DNA of 64,000 nucleotides, from NCBI RefSeq assembly GCF_000178955.2, contig NC_016631.1, positions 5,146,001-5,210,000 on the forward strand, in the 5' to 3' direction. This document shows positions 15,503 through 24,605 of the stretch, one piece after another; within the stretch, counting starts at the first letter, position 1; every line of letters starts with the position of its first letter. The notes under the pieces are model-generated. The model was not told the DNA's origin and made no database searches. It was given only the letters and a program-made list of their open reading frames with translations. The stretch is from Granulicella mallensis MP5ACTX8 (lineage in GTDB: Bacteria; Acidobacteriota; Terriglobia; Terriglobales; Acidobacteriaceae). A program made the position numbers and the translations under genes.

Positions 15503-18500
15503 ATGGCGATGAATCAGCGTACTTCCTATCCATTGACGTCGGCCCAGCGTGGTCTTTATTTCAGCCAGAAGATTGCGCCAGCGGCGAATATGAATCTTGC
15601 AGAGGCCGTCGAGATTTGCGGCCCAGTGCAGCCGGAGATCTTTCAGCGAGCATTTCGCCAGATTGTTGCGGAAGCAGAAGAGCTGCGCATTCGTATCACC
15701 GAAGAGGACGGACGACCAGTACAGGTGGTGCAGCCGGTCGTCGAATGTGAGTTTCCCTACCTCGACATGAGTCAAGAGGCCGATCCACATGCCGCGATTC
15801 AGGTCTGGATGATGGCAGAACTGGCTCGTCCGGTGGACGTTGCCAAGGATGCTTTGTGGACGTTCGCTTTGCTGAAGGCTGCCGACGATCGCTACTTCTG
15901 GTATCACCGTGCCCACCATATTGTAGAAGACGGTTACGGCGGAGGTTTGGTTGCCCGGCGTGTCGCCGAACTATACACCGCCTACGCGCAGGGGCATGAG
16001 CCTGCGCCGCACTCGTTCTGCACCGTGAAGACTCTGGTGGAGACTGAGGCGAATTACCGCAGCTCCAACCGCTTCGAGCGTGACCGCGAGTATTGGCACC
16101 AGCAGCTGGAGCAGATGCCCGAGGCCGTAACCCTTTCGAGCAACCGCCAGCAGCATGGGCTGAACAGTGCCCTGCTGCGCAGCACCGGCCATCTGTCGCC
16201 AGAGGTAGCGCGGCAGCTCACGGAACTGGGCAAAACATCCGGCGCCAGCTTGCCACAGGTGTTGATCAGCCTGGTGGCGGCCTACTATCAGCGTGCGACG
16301 GGCGTCAGCGACCTGGTCTTCGGCATGCCGGTCTCCGGACGGCTGAGCTCGGCGCTGCGCAGCTCAGTCTCGGTTTCGGCGAATATCGTACCGATCCGCG
16401 CGAGCTTTACGCCGCAGATGACGATAACGGATCTGTTCCTGCAGATCTCCCGCGCGGTGCGGCAGTCGCTGCGTCATCAGCAGTATCGCTACGAGGATCT
16501 GCGCCGCGACCTCGGCCTGCTAGGTCGCGACCAGAACATCGCGTGGCTGAACGTGAATATCGAGCCTTTCGACTACAAGATCGACTTCGATGGTGCACCG
16601 GCAATCTTGCATAACTTGTCGAATAGCTCGGCGGAAGACCTGATGGTCTTCGTGTACGACCGCGGCACCGATACGGGTCTGCGCTTCGACCTCGACGCCA
16701 ACCCGGGACTCTACACCGTGACGGAGCTGAACGAGCATCGGCGCAGGCTGATCCGGATGGTCGAGCAAGTGCTGGCTCATCCAGATGTGCCGCTGCAGCA
16801 GTTGGACGTTATGGGCGACGAGGAGCGTCAGCGCCTGTTGATGGATTGGAACGCCACGGCTGCCGATCTGAGCTTCACCAGCCTTCCGGCGATCGTCGCC
16901 GAGTGGGCCGAGAGGACGCCGTACGCTCCGGCGGTGATCTTCGAAGACACGACGGTCAGCTATCGCGAGCTGCATGAGCGCAGCCTGCGGCAGGCATACC
17001 AGCTTCGCGCACAGGGCGTTGCGCCGGGCGATATCGTCGCCGTGGCGCTGCCGCGTAGCGAGCAGCTTATGGTCGCCCTGCTTGCCATCATGCGGACCGG
17101 CGCTGCCTATCTTCCGATCGACCTGGATAGCCCCATTGAGCGGACGATGCTTGTGCTGGGAGACGCGGCACCGGTTGTGCTGATCGCCCAGCCTCAGGTG
17201 CATGCGCACTTCTCGCATGGCAGCTTCAAACTAGTGCAGCCGGAACAAAGCGATGTGTCCTTGAGCATGCTCGATCCGAGCTTCGACCGCAGCGCGCCGG
17301 AAGCCACGGCCTATGTGCTATATACCTCAGGCTCGACCGGAAAACCGAAGGGCGTCGAGATTACGCACTATAATCTCGCCAACTTCCTCGAAGGTATGCA
17401 GCGCCAGTTGAAGCTGACGCCGAACGATCGCTTCCTCGCGGTCACCACGGTCATCTTCGATATTGCGGGGCTGGAGTTGTATCTCCCGCTGATGGTGGGG
17501 GCGCGTGTGGTGATGGCGAGCGGCGAGGCGGCACACAATCCGCCGTCGCTGGCACGTCTAATCCGGCAAAGCGGCTCGACCCATATGCAGGCGACGCCGT
17601 CGCTTTGGCGCATCCTGCTGGGCTGCGCCGATATCAAGCTCGACGGTATCCACGTAATGGTGGGCGGCGAGGCCCTGAGCGCCGATCTGGCAGACCAGTT
17701 GAAGATGATGGCCGCGCGTGTCACGCAGTTCTATGGCCCTACCGAGACGACGATCTGGTCAACGGCCTTCGAGTTGCTTCAAGGAGGCGCAGGCGTGCCG
17801 CCCATTGGCCGCCCGATCCTCAACACGCAACTCTATGTTCTGAACGAGGAGCGCCAGCCGGTGTTTACCGGAGCCATCGGAGAGCTGTACATCGGCGGTG
17901 CGGGCGTGGCAAAGGGGTATCTGCGTCGCCCGGAGCTGACGGAGCAGCGCTTCCTCGCGAATCCCTTCTCCGGCGACGGCGGCAGGATGTATCGTACCGG
18001 CGACCTGGTGCGCTGGAACAACGATGGTCTGCTGCAGTTCATCGGTCGCGCCGATGACCAGGTGAAGATCAACGGACATCGCGTGGAGCTGGGAGAGATC
18101 GAAAGCCTGCTGCAGCAGAATGAGGCAGTCGCAGAGGCCGCGGTCATCGCAGAAAAGAACAGCAAGGGCGCAATCTCACTGGCGGCATACATTGTCGCGC
18201 AGCATCACGCTACCGCTGATCTCGATGCACTGCGCATGTTCCTTACAGGACGCCTGCCCGGCTACATGATTCCCGCGAACTTCATGGCGCTCGACGCCAT
18301 GCCGCTGACGCCGAATGGCAAACTCGACCGCAAGGCACTGCCTGCTATTGAAGAGGCGCGCCGCGATATCTATGTAGAACCGGTTACGCCGACTGAGAAG
18401 AAGTTGGCCGTGCTGTGGCAGAAGATCCTGAAGGTCGATCGCGTGGGCCTGCACGACGACTTCTTCGACCTGGGCGGCGACTCGCTCAATGCAGCCGAGA

Positions 18501-19534
18501 TGATTGCGCACTTCCCGTCGCAGTTCGAGATGGAACTGCCGCTGGGCAGCCTGTTCGAGGCTCCCACCATCGCGCACCTCGCAACGCTGGTGGAGCGCCT
18601 GAGCCACGAATACTCCGACACGCTGAGCGTGGTGCTGCCGCTGCGCAAGGTGACGAAGAATCCGCAGCGTCCGCTGTTCTGTATCCATCCCATCTCGGGC
18701 ATCAGCCTTGGCTTTTCCGGGCTGCTGCGGCACCTGGATCCGGCAATTCCAGTCTATGGACTACAGTCGCGCGGGCTGCTCGGCGGTGCGGGCCTTTCGG
18801 CAAGTATCGAAGAGATCGCCAACGACTATCTGACACAGATTCGCCTTATTCAGCCCAAGGGGCCATACCGCCTGGTGGGCCGCTCCTTCGGCGGCCTGAT
18901 CGCCCACGCCATCGCGGAGCAGATCGAGGCACAGGGGCTGCAGGTGGAGCTGCTGGCGATGATCGACAGCCATCTGTTCACCACAGGCAATCTTTCTCGT
19001 ACTTTGACGAAGGCCGAGGAGGTGCGCGCGGCACTAAGCTTCCTCGATATCGACCTTGAAGAGAGCGAGCTGCCTGCGACGCTCGAGGACCTGGGCGAGC
19101 TGTTATTGCATCCTGACAACACACGCTCGGCCCCACTGACGCAGGGCATCATGAGGCTCTCGACGGAGATCATGAAGACCAGCCCGGAATTTATCCGCCA
19201 TATCTCGGCGGTGATGCTCAACAACCTGAAGCTGGCGCGCCAGTATGTGCCGGGCACGGTGAATCACGATCTGGTGTACTTCCATGCGACGGAGATGACC
19301 GGCAACGTGGAGGGCATCCTCGACCGCAACCCTGCGTCGTGGCGTCCGTTCATTGGCCGCAAGATGGAGGTCCACGAACTGGCCTGCCATCACGAGCTGG
19401 TACTGGAGCCTGTATTCGCGGCGCAGATCGGCAGAGTGCTACAGCGGCATCTTGCGTTCCGCATGGAACGCCCCCTTGAAATCTCTTCGCTCGCTCATGA
19501 AACGATGGAGTCAATCGCACCTGCTTATGGCTGA
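15503..19534 (+). CDS. Single-module non-ribosomal peptide synthetase, C-A-T-TE
   Basis: A 1343-residue cytosolic megasynthase with the EntF-like order of domains. The condensation domain (about 8-440) has the catalytic HHIVEDG at 138-144. The adenylation domain (about 455-960) has YTSGSTGKPKG near 607, YGPTETT and NGKLDRK. The carrier domain has DDFFDLGGDSL with the phosphopantetheine serine near 994. The C-terminal thioesterase (about 1045-1325) has GRSFGG with the nucleophile near 1128 and a late histidine in HELACHHEL. Aligning the A-domain pocket by eye to GrsA gives D-I-L-Q-M-G-F-I-W-K, close to the glycine code I remember. Being first, the C domain probably takes an acyl or hydroxyacyl donor supplied in trans. 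No MbtH protein, phosphopantetheinyl transferase or acyl-CoA ligase is nearby. It overlaps the next gene by eight bases. Confidence 0.92.
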   Translation: MAMNQRTSYPLTSAQRGLYFSQKIAPAANMNLAEAVEICGPVQPEIFQRAFRQIVAEAEELRIRITEEDGRPVQVVQPVVECEFPYLDMSQEADPHAAIQVWMMAELARPVDVAKDALWTFALLKAADDRYFWYHRAHHIVEDGYGGGLVARRVAELYTAYAQGHEPAPHSFCTVKTLVETEANYRSSNRFERDREYWHQQLEQMPEAVTLSSNRQQHGLNSALLRSTGHLSPEVARQLTELGKTSGASLPQVLISLVAAYYQRATGVSDLVFGMPVSGRLSSALRSSVSVSANIVPIRASFTPQMTITDLFLQISRAVRQSLRHQQYRYEDLRRDLGLLGRDQNIAWLNVNIEPFDYKIDFDGAPAILHNLSNSSAEDLMVFVYDRGTDTGLRFDLDANPGLYTVTELNEHRRRLIRMVEQVLAHPDVPLQQLDVMGDEERQRLLMDWNATAADLSFTSLPAIVAEWAERTPYAPAVIFEDTTVSYRELHERSLRQAYQLRAQGVAPGDIVAVALPRSEQLMVALLAIMRTGAAYLPIDLDSPIERTMLVLGDAAPVVLIAQPQVHAHFSHGSFKLVQPEQSDVSLSMLDPSFDRSAPEATAYVLYTSGSTGKPKGVEITHYNLANFLEGMQRQLKLTPNDRFLAVTTVIFDIAGLELYLPLMVGARVVMASGEAAHNPPSLARLIRQSGSTHMQATPSLWRILLGCADIKLDGIHVMVGGEALSADLADQLKMMAARVTQFYGPTETTIWSTAFELLQGGAGVPPIGRPILNTQLYVLNEERQPVFTGAIGELYIGGAGVAKGYLRRPELTEQRFLANPFSGDGGRMYRTGDLVRWNNDGLLQFIGRADDQVKINGHRVELGEIESLLQQNEAVAEAAVIAEKNSKGAISLAAYIVAQHHATADLDALRMFLTGRLPGYMIPANFMALDAMPLTPNGKLDRKALPAIEEARRDIYVEPVTPTEKKLAVLWQKILKVDRVGLHDDFFDLGGDSLNAAEMIAHFPSQFEMELPLGSLFEAPTIAHLATLVERLSHEYSDTLSVVLPLRKVTKNPQRPLFCIHPISGISLGFSGLLRHLDPAIPVYGLQSRGLLGGAGLSASIEEIANDYLTQIRLIQPKGPYRLVGRSFGGLIAHAIAEQIEAQGLQVELLAMIDSHLFTTGNLSRTLTKAEEVRAALSFLDIDLEESELPATLEDLGELLLHPDNTRSAPLTQGIMRLSTEIMKTSPEFIRHISAVMLNNLKLARQYVPGTVNHDLVYFHATEMTGNVEGILDRNPASWRPFIGRKMEVHELACHHELVLEPVFAAQIGRVLQRHLAFRMERPLEISSLAHETMESIAPAYG

Positions 19535-20867
19535 AACATCCAGCACCCCTAAACCTATCGTGATCTTTGCCATTGGCACGCAAGGCGACATTCGCCCCTG
19601 CGTGGCTCTAGGCCAGGGTTTGCAGCGCGCCGGCTATCCGGTACGCATGGCCACCAGCAGCAACTTCGCAGAATTAGTGCGCGAGTCGGGACTCGAGTTC
19701 TTCCCGCTGACGGCAGACTTTCAGGCGATGCTTGAATCGGACCGGTCCATCGGCGACAAGGGCATGAACATCCGCGCCATGATCCGTATCTTTCGCGAGC
19801 GCTACTCGAGCTGGGCGGTGAACTGGGTGCAGGAAGGGCTGGCTGCCAGCGAGGGCGCCGGGCTGCTGATTGGCGTCAGCAACAGCATCATGCTGGCCAA
19901 GGCGCTCTCCGAGGCACGAGGTATTCCGTTTGCGATTGCGAGACTGACGCCATGCACAGTCTCGAAGTTTCTGCCGCCGATTATGCTGATCAGCTCGCAG
20001 AAGAAGCAGATCGGCGCCGTGAGCCTCGCGGCCCATTATCTGCTCTTCAAGCTGCTGTGGGATGTGATGCGTCCTGCGATCAACGGGCTGGTGCGACCGC
20101 AACTGAAGCTGCCGCTGTATCCGTGGTACGGCCCGTACTTCGGCGATCTGCATCGGTCCAAGGTCATCAACGGCTACAGCCGTCATGTGCTGCCGCGTCC
20201 GTCGGACTGGACCGAGGACTCGCAGGTCAGCGGCTATTGGTTTCTGGACCAGGGCGAATGGCAGCCCTCCGATGAGCTGCGAGAGTTTCTCGCGGCAGGA
20301 CCGAAGCCTATCTACATCGGCTTCGGCAGTATGGTAAGCAGCAACGCCGAGGCATTCACGAAGACGATTCTTGACGCCGTGAAGCTGAGCGGGCAGCGTG
20401 CCGTGCTTGCGACGGGATGGGGCGGTCTGGACGGAAAAGAAGGGCCGCATGACGAGCAGATCTTCTTTCTTCACCATGCGCCGCACGATCGACTCTTTCC
20501 TCTGATGTCCGCAGCCGTGCATCACGGTGGAGCGGGCACGACCGCAGCCGCGGTGCGTGCGGGAATTCCTTCGGTCATCGTGCCGTTCTTCGGCGATCAG
20601 CCCTTCTGGGCGGCCCGCCTGAACAGCCTTGGCGTCGCGCCTCCGGGCTTGAAGCGCAAGCTCATGACCTCCGAAGAGCTGGCTGCGGCATTGACCGCGA
20701 CACAACAGCCCGCGATGATCGAGAAGGCCGCGGCGCTGGGACGCGCTGTGCGTGCCGAGGACGGCATCGAGACAGCCATCGAGTATCTGCGTTCGTGGAA
20801 TTTATTACCGCCAGCAGCACAAAAGGCTACGAATGAACCGTTGATGGCCACCGCTGGAGACGCGTAA
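19527..20867 (+). CDS. GT1-family glycosyltransferase (UGT/sterol-glucosyltransferase-like)
   Basis: A 446-residue GT-B-fold enzyme that transfers a sugar from a nucleotide donor to a small acceptor. The N-terminal Rossmann start is IVIFAIGTQGDIRPCVALG. The C-terminal donor-binding region has GFGSMVSS, FFLHHAPHDRLFP and HHGGAGTTAAAVRAGIPSV followed by PFFGDQPFWA. That is the PSPG-like signature of UGTs acting on lipids, sterols or macrolides. ATG 19527 overlaps the NRPS stop as ATGGCTGA; the frame is open further upstream only within the NRPS gene. Its own stop overlaps the next start (TAATG), so it is translationally coupled on both sides. Likely role: glycosylation of the NRPS product or its lipid acceptor. 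Confidence 0.88.
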   Translation: MAETSSTPKPIVIFAIGTQGDIRPCVALGQGLQRAGYPVRMATSSNFAELVRESGLEFFPLTADFQAMLESDRSIGDKGMNIRAMIRIFRERYSSWAVNWVQEGLAASEGAGLLIGVSNSIMLAKALSEARGIPFAIARLTPCTVSKFLPPIMLISSQKKQIGAVSLAAHYLLFKLLWDVMRPAINGLVRPQLKLPLYPWYGPYFGDLHRSKVINGYSRHVLPRPSDWTEDSQVSGYWFLDQGEWQPSDELREFLAAGPKPIYIGFGSMVSSNAEAFTKTILDAVKLSGQRAVLATGWGGLDGKEGPHDEQIFFLHHAPHDRLFPLMSAAVHHGGAGTTAAAVRAGIPSVIVPFFGDQPFWAARLNSLGVAPPGLKRKLMTSEELAAALTATQQPAMIEKAAALGRAVRAEDGIETAIEYLRSWNLLPPAAQKATNEPLMATAGDA

Positions 20868-22213
20868 TGATGAAGCGGCCCATGGCGATGTTCGAACGCG
20901 CAATGTATCTGGAAGGCAGCCTCCATGTAAACGTGACGGTGACGGCACGCCTCTGGGGTCGCATCTCCGAGCAGCGTCTGCGGCAGGCTCTCGATCGCGT
21001 TCAGGCCAAGCATGGCATTCTGCGTTGCCTGCTGGTGCGGGAAAACGGCCGGCCCTACTTTGTCGAGCAGGCCACCCCACCACCGATTCCGTTGCGCATC
21101 GTTGAACGCAAGAGCGATGAAGACTGGTTCGATGAATCGACCAGCGACTCGCTGCAGCGGTTCGATGGCAGTCTTTATCCTCTTGCACGGCTGGTCTGGT
21201 TGCGAAGTGAGCTTGAGAACGAGCTTCTACTTGTCTGCAGCCACGCGGTCTGCGACGGCAAGTCTCTCATGCTGTTGTTGCAGGAACTGCTACTGCTGTG
21301 TGACCAGCCCGACGCCAGCATCGGCACACCGACGACCCTCAATGGCATGGAAGAAGTCTTCCCTGCCAAGGTGCTGGCCGACCGCAAGCTGCGACGCTAT
21401 ATCCGTTGGCGTGTAGCGCTGCTGAAGTTCATGATGCGCTTCTCCAGGTCCAGCAAGAAGAGATGGACGTACGGCGCGATCTACCGCAACCTGTGGAGGC
21501 TCGACGAGCAGGCCTCGCAGGTGTTCGTCGCACGCTGCAAGGCGGAGGGCGTCACCGTCTTTGCCGCGTTAAGCGTCGCGATTCTGCAGGCATTTCATAA
21601 GGTATGCGGACCGAAATACATGGAGAAGTTCGAGGCTCCCGTCGACTTCCGCCGCTACCTTCCCAACCTGCGCGAAGACAGTCTGTTCGCGGTTGCGCCG
21701 ACCATCCAGTTGTCGTTGGACAAGCTGCCCGGCGTCGATCCCGAGGGCACCGGCTTCTGGGCCCTGGCCCGCGCCATGAAGACGGACATCACGAAGAAGA
21801 TCGACGGGTTGGAGACGTCGATCTATCCCTTGTTTCTGGGCATGGAACAGCTGCACGACGTCTACGACAAAATGTTCGCGCAGGCACAGTCCCAGCGTGC
21901 CGGCCGCCAGGTTTCGCTGAGCTATGTGGGCAGGCTGGACATGACGCAGAGCTTCAACGACTTCCGTGTGCAGGAGATCTGCGACATCACGGCGATGATG
22001 TCACCCACGCCCGCAAACCTGGTTGTGATCTACAGCTACGGCGGCCGCTTCTACTTCTCGATCTCCTCGGATGAATCGTCGCTGTCGCGCGTACAGGCGG
22101 AGCAGATTCAGCAGCAGGTGACGGAGACGCTGCTGCAGTGTGCTGCCCCCGTGGAAAAGCCTTTCGCCGTCGCGAACAGCATCCCGTCTGCGGCCCATGC
22201 GGAGGTCTCGTGA
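20867..22213 (+). CDS. Stand-alone condensation/PapA-like acyltransferase 1
   Basis: A 448-residue member of the CoA-dependent acyltransferase superfamily that includes NRPS condensation domains, PapA proteins and wax-ester/alcohol acyltransferases. The active-site motif is SHAVCDG (HxxxDG) near residue 125. The N-terminal pattern LRQALDRVQAKHGILRCLL and the C-terminal SLSYVGRLD and MSPTPANLVV segments are shared with the second paralogue. No carrier or adenylation domain is attached, so it acts in trans, probably moving an acyl group from CoA or a carrier to a hydroxyl or amine. It starts at TAATG after the glycosyltransferase and ends four bases into the next gene. Confidence 0.85.
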   Translation: MMKRPMAMFERAMYLEGSLHVNVTVTARLWGRISEQRLRQALDRVQAKHGILRCLLVRENGRPYFVEQATPPPIPLRIVERKSDEDWFDESTSDSLQRFDGSLYPLARLVWLRSELENELLLVCSHAVCDGKSLMLLLQELLLLCDQPDASIGTPTTLNGMEEVFPAKVLADRKLRRYIRWRVALLKFMMRFSRSSKKRWTYGAIYRNLWRLDEQASQVFVARCKAEGVTVFAALSVAILQAFHKVCGPKYMEKFEAPVDFRRYLPNLREDSLFAVAPTIQLSLDKLPGVDPEGTGFWALARAMKTDITKKIDGLETSIYPLFLGMEQLHDVYDKMFAQAQSQRAGRQVSLSYVGRLDMTQSFNDFRVQEICDITAMMSPTPANLVVIYSYGGRFYFSISSDESSLSRVQAEQIQQQVTETLLQCAAPVEKPFAVANSIPSAAHAEVS

Positions 22214-23622
22214 AGAAGAGCTCTCAAGAGAACGCAGAGGGAGTCTCCGGGCAGGCAGGTCGTCGCTCGCGACGCCTGTTGCTGCTGGAACGAACGATGT
22301 ATCGCGAAGGATGCACGCCGTTCACCTCTGTCTTCCCTCTCCATCTGGTTGGAACGTTCCAGGAGAACCGGCTGCGGAACGCACTGGCTCGCGTGCAGGC
22401 GAAGCATCCGCTGCTGCGTTGTGTCGTCGAGGAGAAGACCAACGGCCCTTGCTTCGTGATGCAAGACCAGCCGGCACCGATCCCGCTGCGCGTGGTGGAG
22501 CGCCAGAGTGAGGACCACTGGCAGGTTGAAACACGACGGGAATGGACAAAACCCTTCACGCAAGAGGAGCCGCTGGTGCGGCTGGTGTGGTTGCGGGGAG
22601 ATGGAGTGCATGAGCTGATACTGCTCGCGCATCACTGTATCTGCGATGGGCACTCGGGGATTCATCTTCTGCACGATCTGTTGCGCGTATATGACGAGCC
22701 GGAACAAGAGTTGGGCTCGTATGAGGCGCTCGGTACGGTGGAGGATCTCGTTCCCGCCGAGGGACTGCGGGACCGCAAAGTGCGCAGCCAAGCACGGCGC
22801 AATGTACTCATCCTCCGCACGCTCTCCCTGTTGAAGCGGTTGCTTCCGCAGAAGCCGGCTGCGCCGCAGGTCGCGCCGGAGCAGATTTACTTTCATCGCT
22901 GGAGTGTCGATCGCGCCGCGGTAGAGGGTTTAACGGAACGTTGCCGCGCAGAGAACACGACGATACTTGCAGCAGCAAGTATCGCGTTTATGCAGGCGTT
23001 TCGCGATGTGCGCGGCGTTAAGGCGCTGAACAAGACCTACACGATGGTAAACGCGCGGCGGTTTCTGCCGCGGCTTGGCACCGATGCCTTGTTTGGGCTG
23101 GTGCCCGGGGTTCCGCTGCTGATGAAGGATCTGCCGCAGCCGCAGGAGATGGGCGCAGAGAGCTTCTGGCAGCGCGCGCGCTCGGTGAAGACCGCCATGA
23201 CGGCGCAGATGGACCGGCTAGGCGCGGGCCTTTACGCCACACTGCTTACGCTGGAAGCCATGCATGACAGCTATGCCAGCATGGTTACCGACACCGAGCG
23301 TGCCGCTGTAGCGCGGCATGTCACGCTCTCCAACATGGGACGGATCGACCTGCCGCAGCAGTATGGCGATTTTCGATTGGAGAGAATCTATAGCCCACTG
23401 GTGATGGTCTCACCAACGCCTGCGAATACGGTGGTGCTTTCCAGCTTCGGCGGCGTGATGGAGTTCGCCATCATCTCGGATGAGCACTCCCTTCCTCACA
23501 TGCAGGCGACGGCAATCGCGGAACGGGCGATGCAGATTCTCCGCGCCGTGGCTCCCGCACAGGAACGGCACGCTGCGGTTGCCGCCCATCAACCCTCGGC
23601 GATGCAGGTAGTGACAACATGA
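22210..23622 (+). CDS. Stand-alone condensation/PapA-like acyltransferase 2
   Basis: A 470-residue paralogue of the preceding protein. GTG 22210 is the best start: GGAGG lies four bases upstream and GTGA overlaps the previous stop. A longer frame from 22138 would run inside the neighbour. It alone keeps the full HHxxxDG of NRPS condensation domains (AHHCICDG). It also has LRNALARVQAKHPLLRC near the N-terminus, and TLSNMGRID and VSPTPANTVV near the C-terminus. The N-terminal 25 residues are basic and polar, with no membrane segment. It ends with ATGA overlapping the GT2 gene. Confidence 0.85.
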   Translation: MKKSSQENAEGVSGQAGRRSRRLLLLERTMYREGCTPFTSVFPLHLVGTFQENRLRNALARVQAKHPLLRCVVEEKTNGPCFVMQDQPAPIPLRVVERQSEDHWQVETRREWTKPFTQEEPLVRLVWLRGDGVHELILLAHHCICDGHSGIHLLHDLLRVYDEPEQELGSYEALGTVEDLVPAEGLRDRKVRSQARRNVLILRTLSLLKRLLPQKPAAPQVAPEQIYFHRWSVDRAAVEGLTERCRAENTTILAAASIAFMQAFRDVRGVKALNKTYTMVNARRFLPRLGTDALFGLVPGVPLLMKDLPQPQEMGAESFWQRARSVKTAMTAQMDRLGAGLYATLLTLEAMHDSYASMVTDTERAAVARHVTLSNMGRIDLPQQYGDFRLERIYSPLVMVSPTPANTVVLSSFGGVMEFAIISDEHSLPHMQATAIAERAMQILRAVAPAQERHAAVAAHQPSAMQVVTT

Positions 23623-24605
23623 GAAACTTCGGCCTGATCTTTGTGCTCTATCATCCGACGGAAGAGTTTCTGGAGAATCTCTTCAAAGCGCGGGTTGTCT
23701 GCAAAAACCTGGTGGCCGTCGATAACTCGCCCGAGGCAGACCTGCATCTGCATCAACTTCTGCGCGGGCAGGGCATGCAGGTCATCTTCAACCACAACGA
23801 AGGCGGACTGGCCGGTGCGTATAACCGCGGCACGGAGCTGCTGTTGGACCAGCAGTGCGAGGTGATCTTTCTTCTGGATCAGGATTCGGACATCGACGCA
23901 TCCTTCTTTGAGGACATGCTGCGGGACTGCAACGCTCTTGGCGTGGAGGAGTTCCTGGTCGGGCCGAAGGTCTACGAGGTGAACCTTCAGAGTTGCATGC
24001 CGGCCTTCCAACGCGAAGGCAATAAGGGCATGCCAAAGCGTGTCCGCATAGATGACGAGGTGAAGGGGATGATCCCTGCCCTGTTCGTCATCTCGTCGGG
24101 CTCGGCGTTCTCTGCCTCGGCGTATCGCAAGCTGGGCCCCTTCCGCGAGGACTACTTCATCGAGTACATCGACATCGAGTATGGACTGCGCGCCGTGAGC
24201 CAGAATGTGCCGGTTTACATGAATGCCGCGGTGACGATGCGACAGACGACAGGCAAGATCGAACGGCATGGCAAAACATACACAACCAACCACGGCGCGG
24301 GACGACGCTACTACAGTGCTCGCAATGCCGTGCATTGCATCTATATCCATCGCAAGTACTGGGGACCGCAATGGGTGAGCACGCTGTTAATGGTTTTACA
24401 GGTGCTGCGCGTGCTGCAGTATGAACCGCAAAAGCTGAAGAAGGTGACGGCGCTCCTGTGCGGCTATGGAGATGGAATCTTCGGCAGGCTGGGCTCTTTT
24501 GAGGAGCGGCATCCGCACATCGCGGCGTTCTGTAACGGTTCAAAGCAGCAAAAGGTTTTAGCGAATAACAGCACGCCAGACATGGCACGAGAGGAGCAGG
24601 CATGA
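23619..24605 (+). CDS. GT2-family glycosyltransferase (rhamnosyltransferase-like)
   Basis: A 328-residue GT-A-fold enzyme. The N-terminus GLIFVLYHPTEEFLENL and VAVDNSP match the donor-binding start of GT2 proteins of the WbbL/RfbN type. HNEGGLAGAYNRG is the conserved N..N.G.a.a.N.G loop, and FLLDQDSDID carries the metal-binding D-x-D. EDYFIEYIDIEYGLR carries the catalytic acidic region. RhlC-like and O-antigen rhamnosyltransferases share this layout, so a deoxyhexose donor is possible but not shown. Four-base ATGA overlaps join it to both neighbours, which places sugar transfer in the same pathway as the acyltransferases. Confidence 0.88.
   Translation: MRNFGLIFVLYHPTEEFLENLFKARVVCKNLVAVDNSPEADLHLHQLLRGQGMQVIFNHNEGGLAGAYNRGTELLLDQQCEVIFLLDQDSDIDASFFEDMLRDCNALGVEEFLVGPKVYEVNLQSCMPAFQREGNKGMPKRVRIDDEVKGMIPALFVISSGSAFSASAYRKLGPFREDYFIEYIDIEYGLRAVSQNVPVYMNAAVTMRQTTGKIERHGKTYTTNHGAGRRYYSARNAVHCIYIHRKYWGPQWVSTLLMVLQVLRVLQYEPQKLKKVTALLCGYGDGIFGRLGSFEERHPHIAAFCNGSKQQKVLANNSTPDMAREEQA

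Noticed and set aside
15249..15512. Small gene ahead of the NRPS
   Set aside because: It has no ribosome site, overlaps the NRPS start in another frame and has low-complexity composition.
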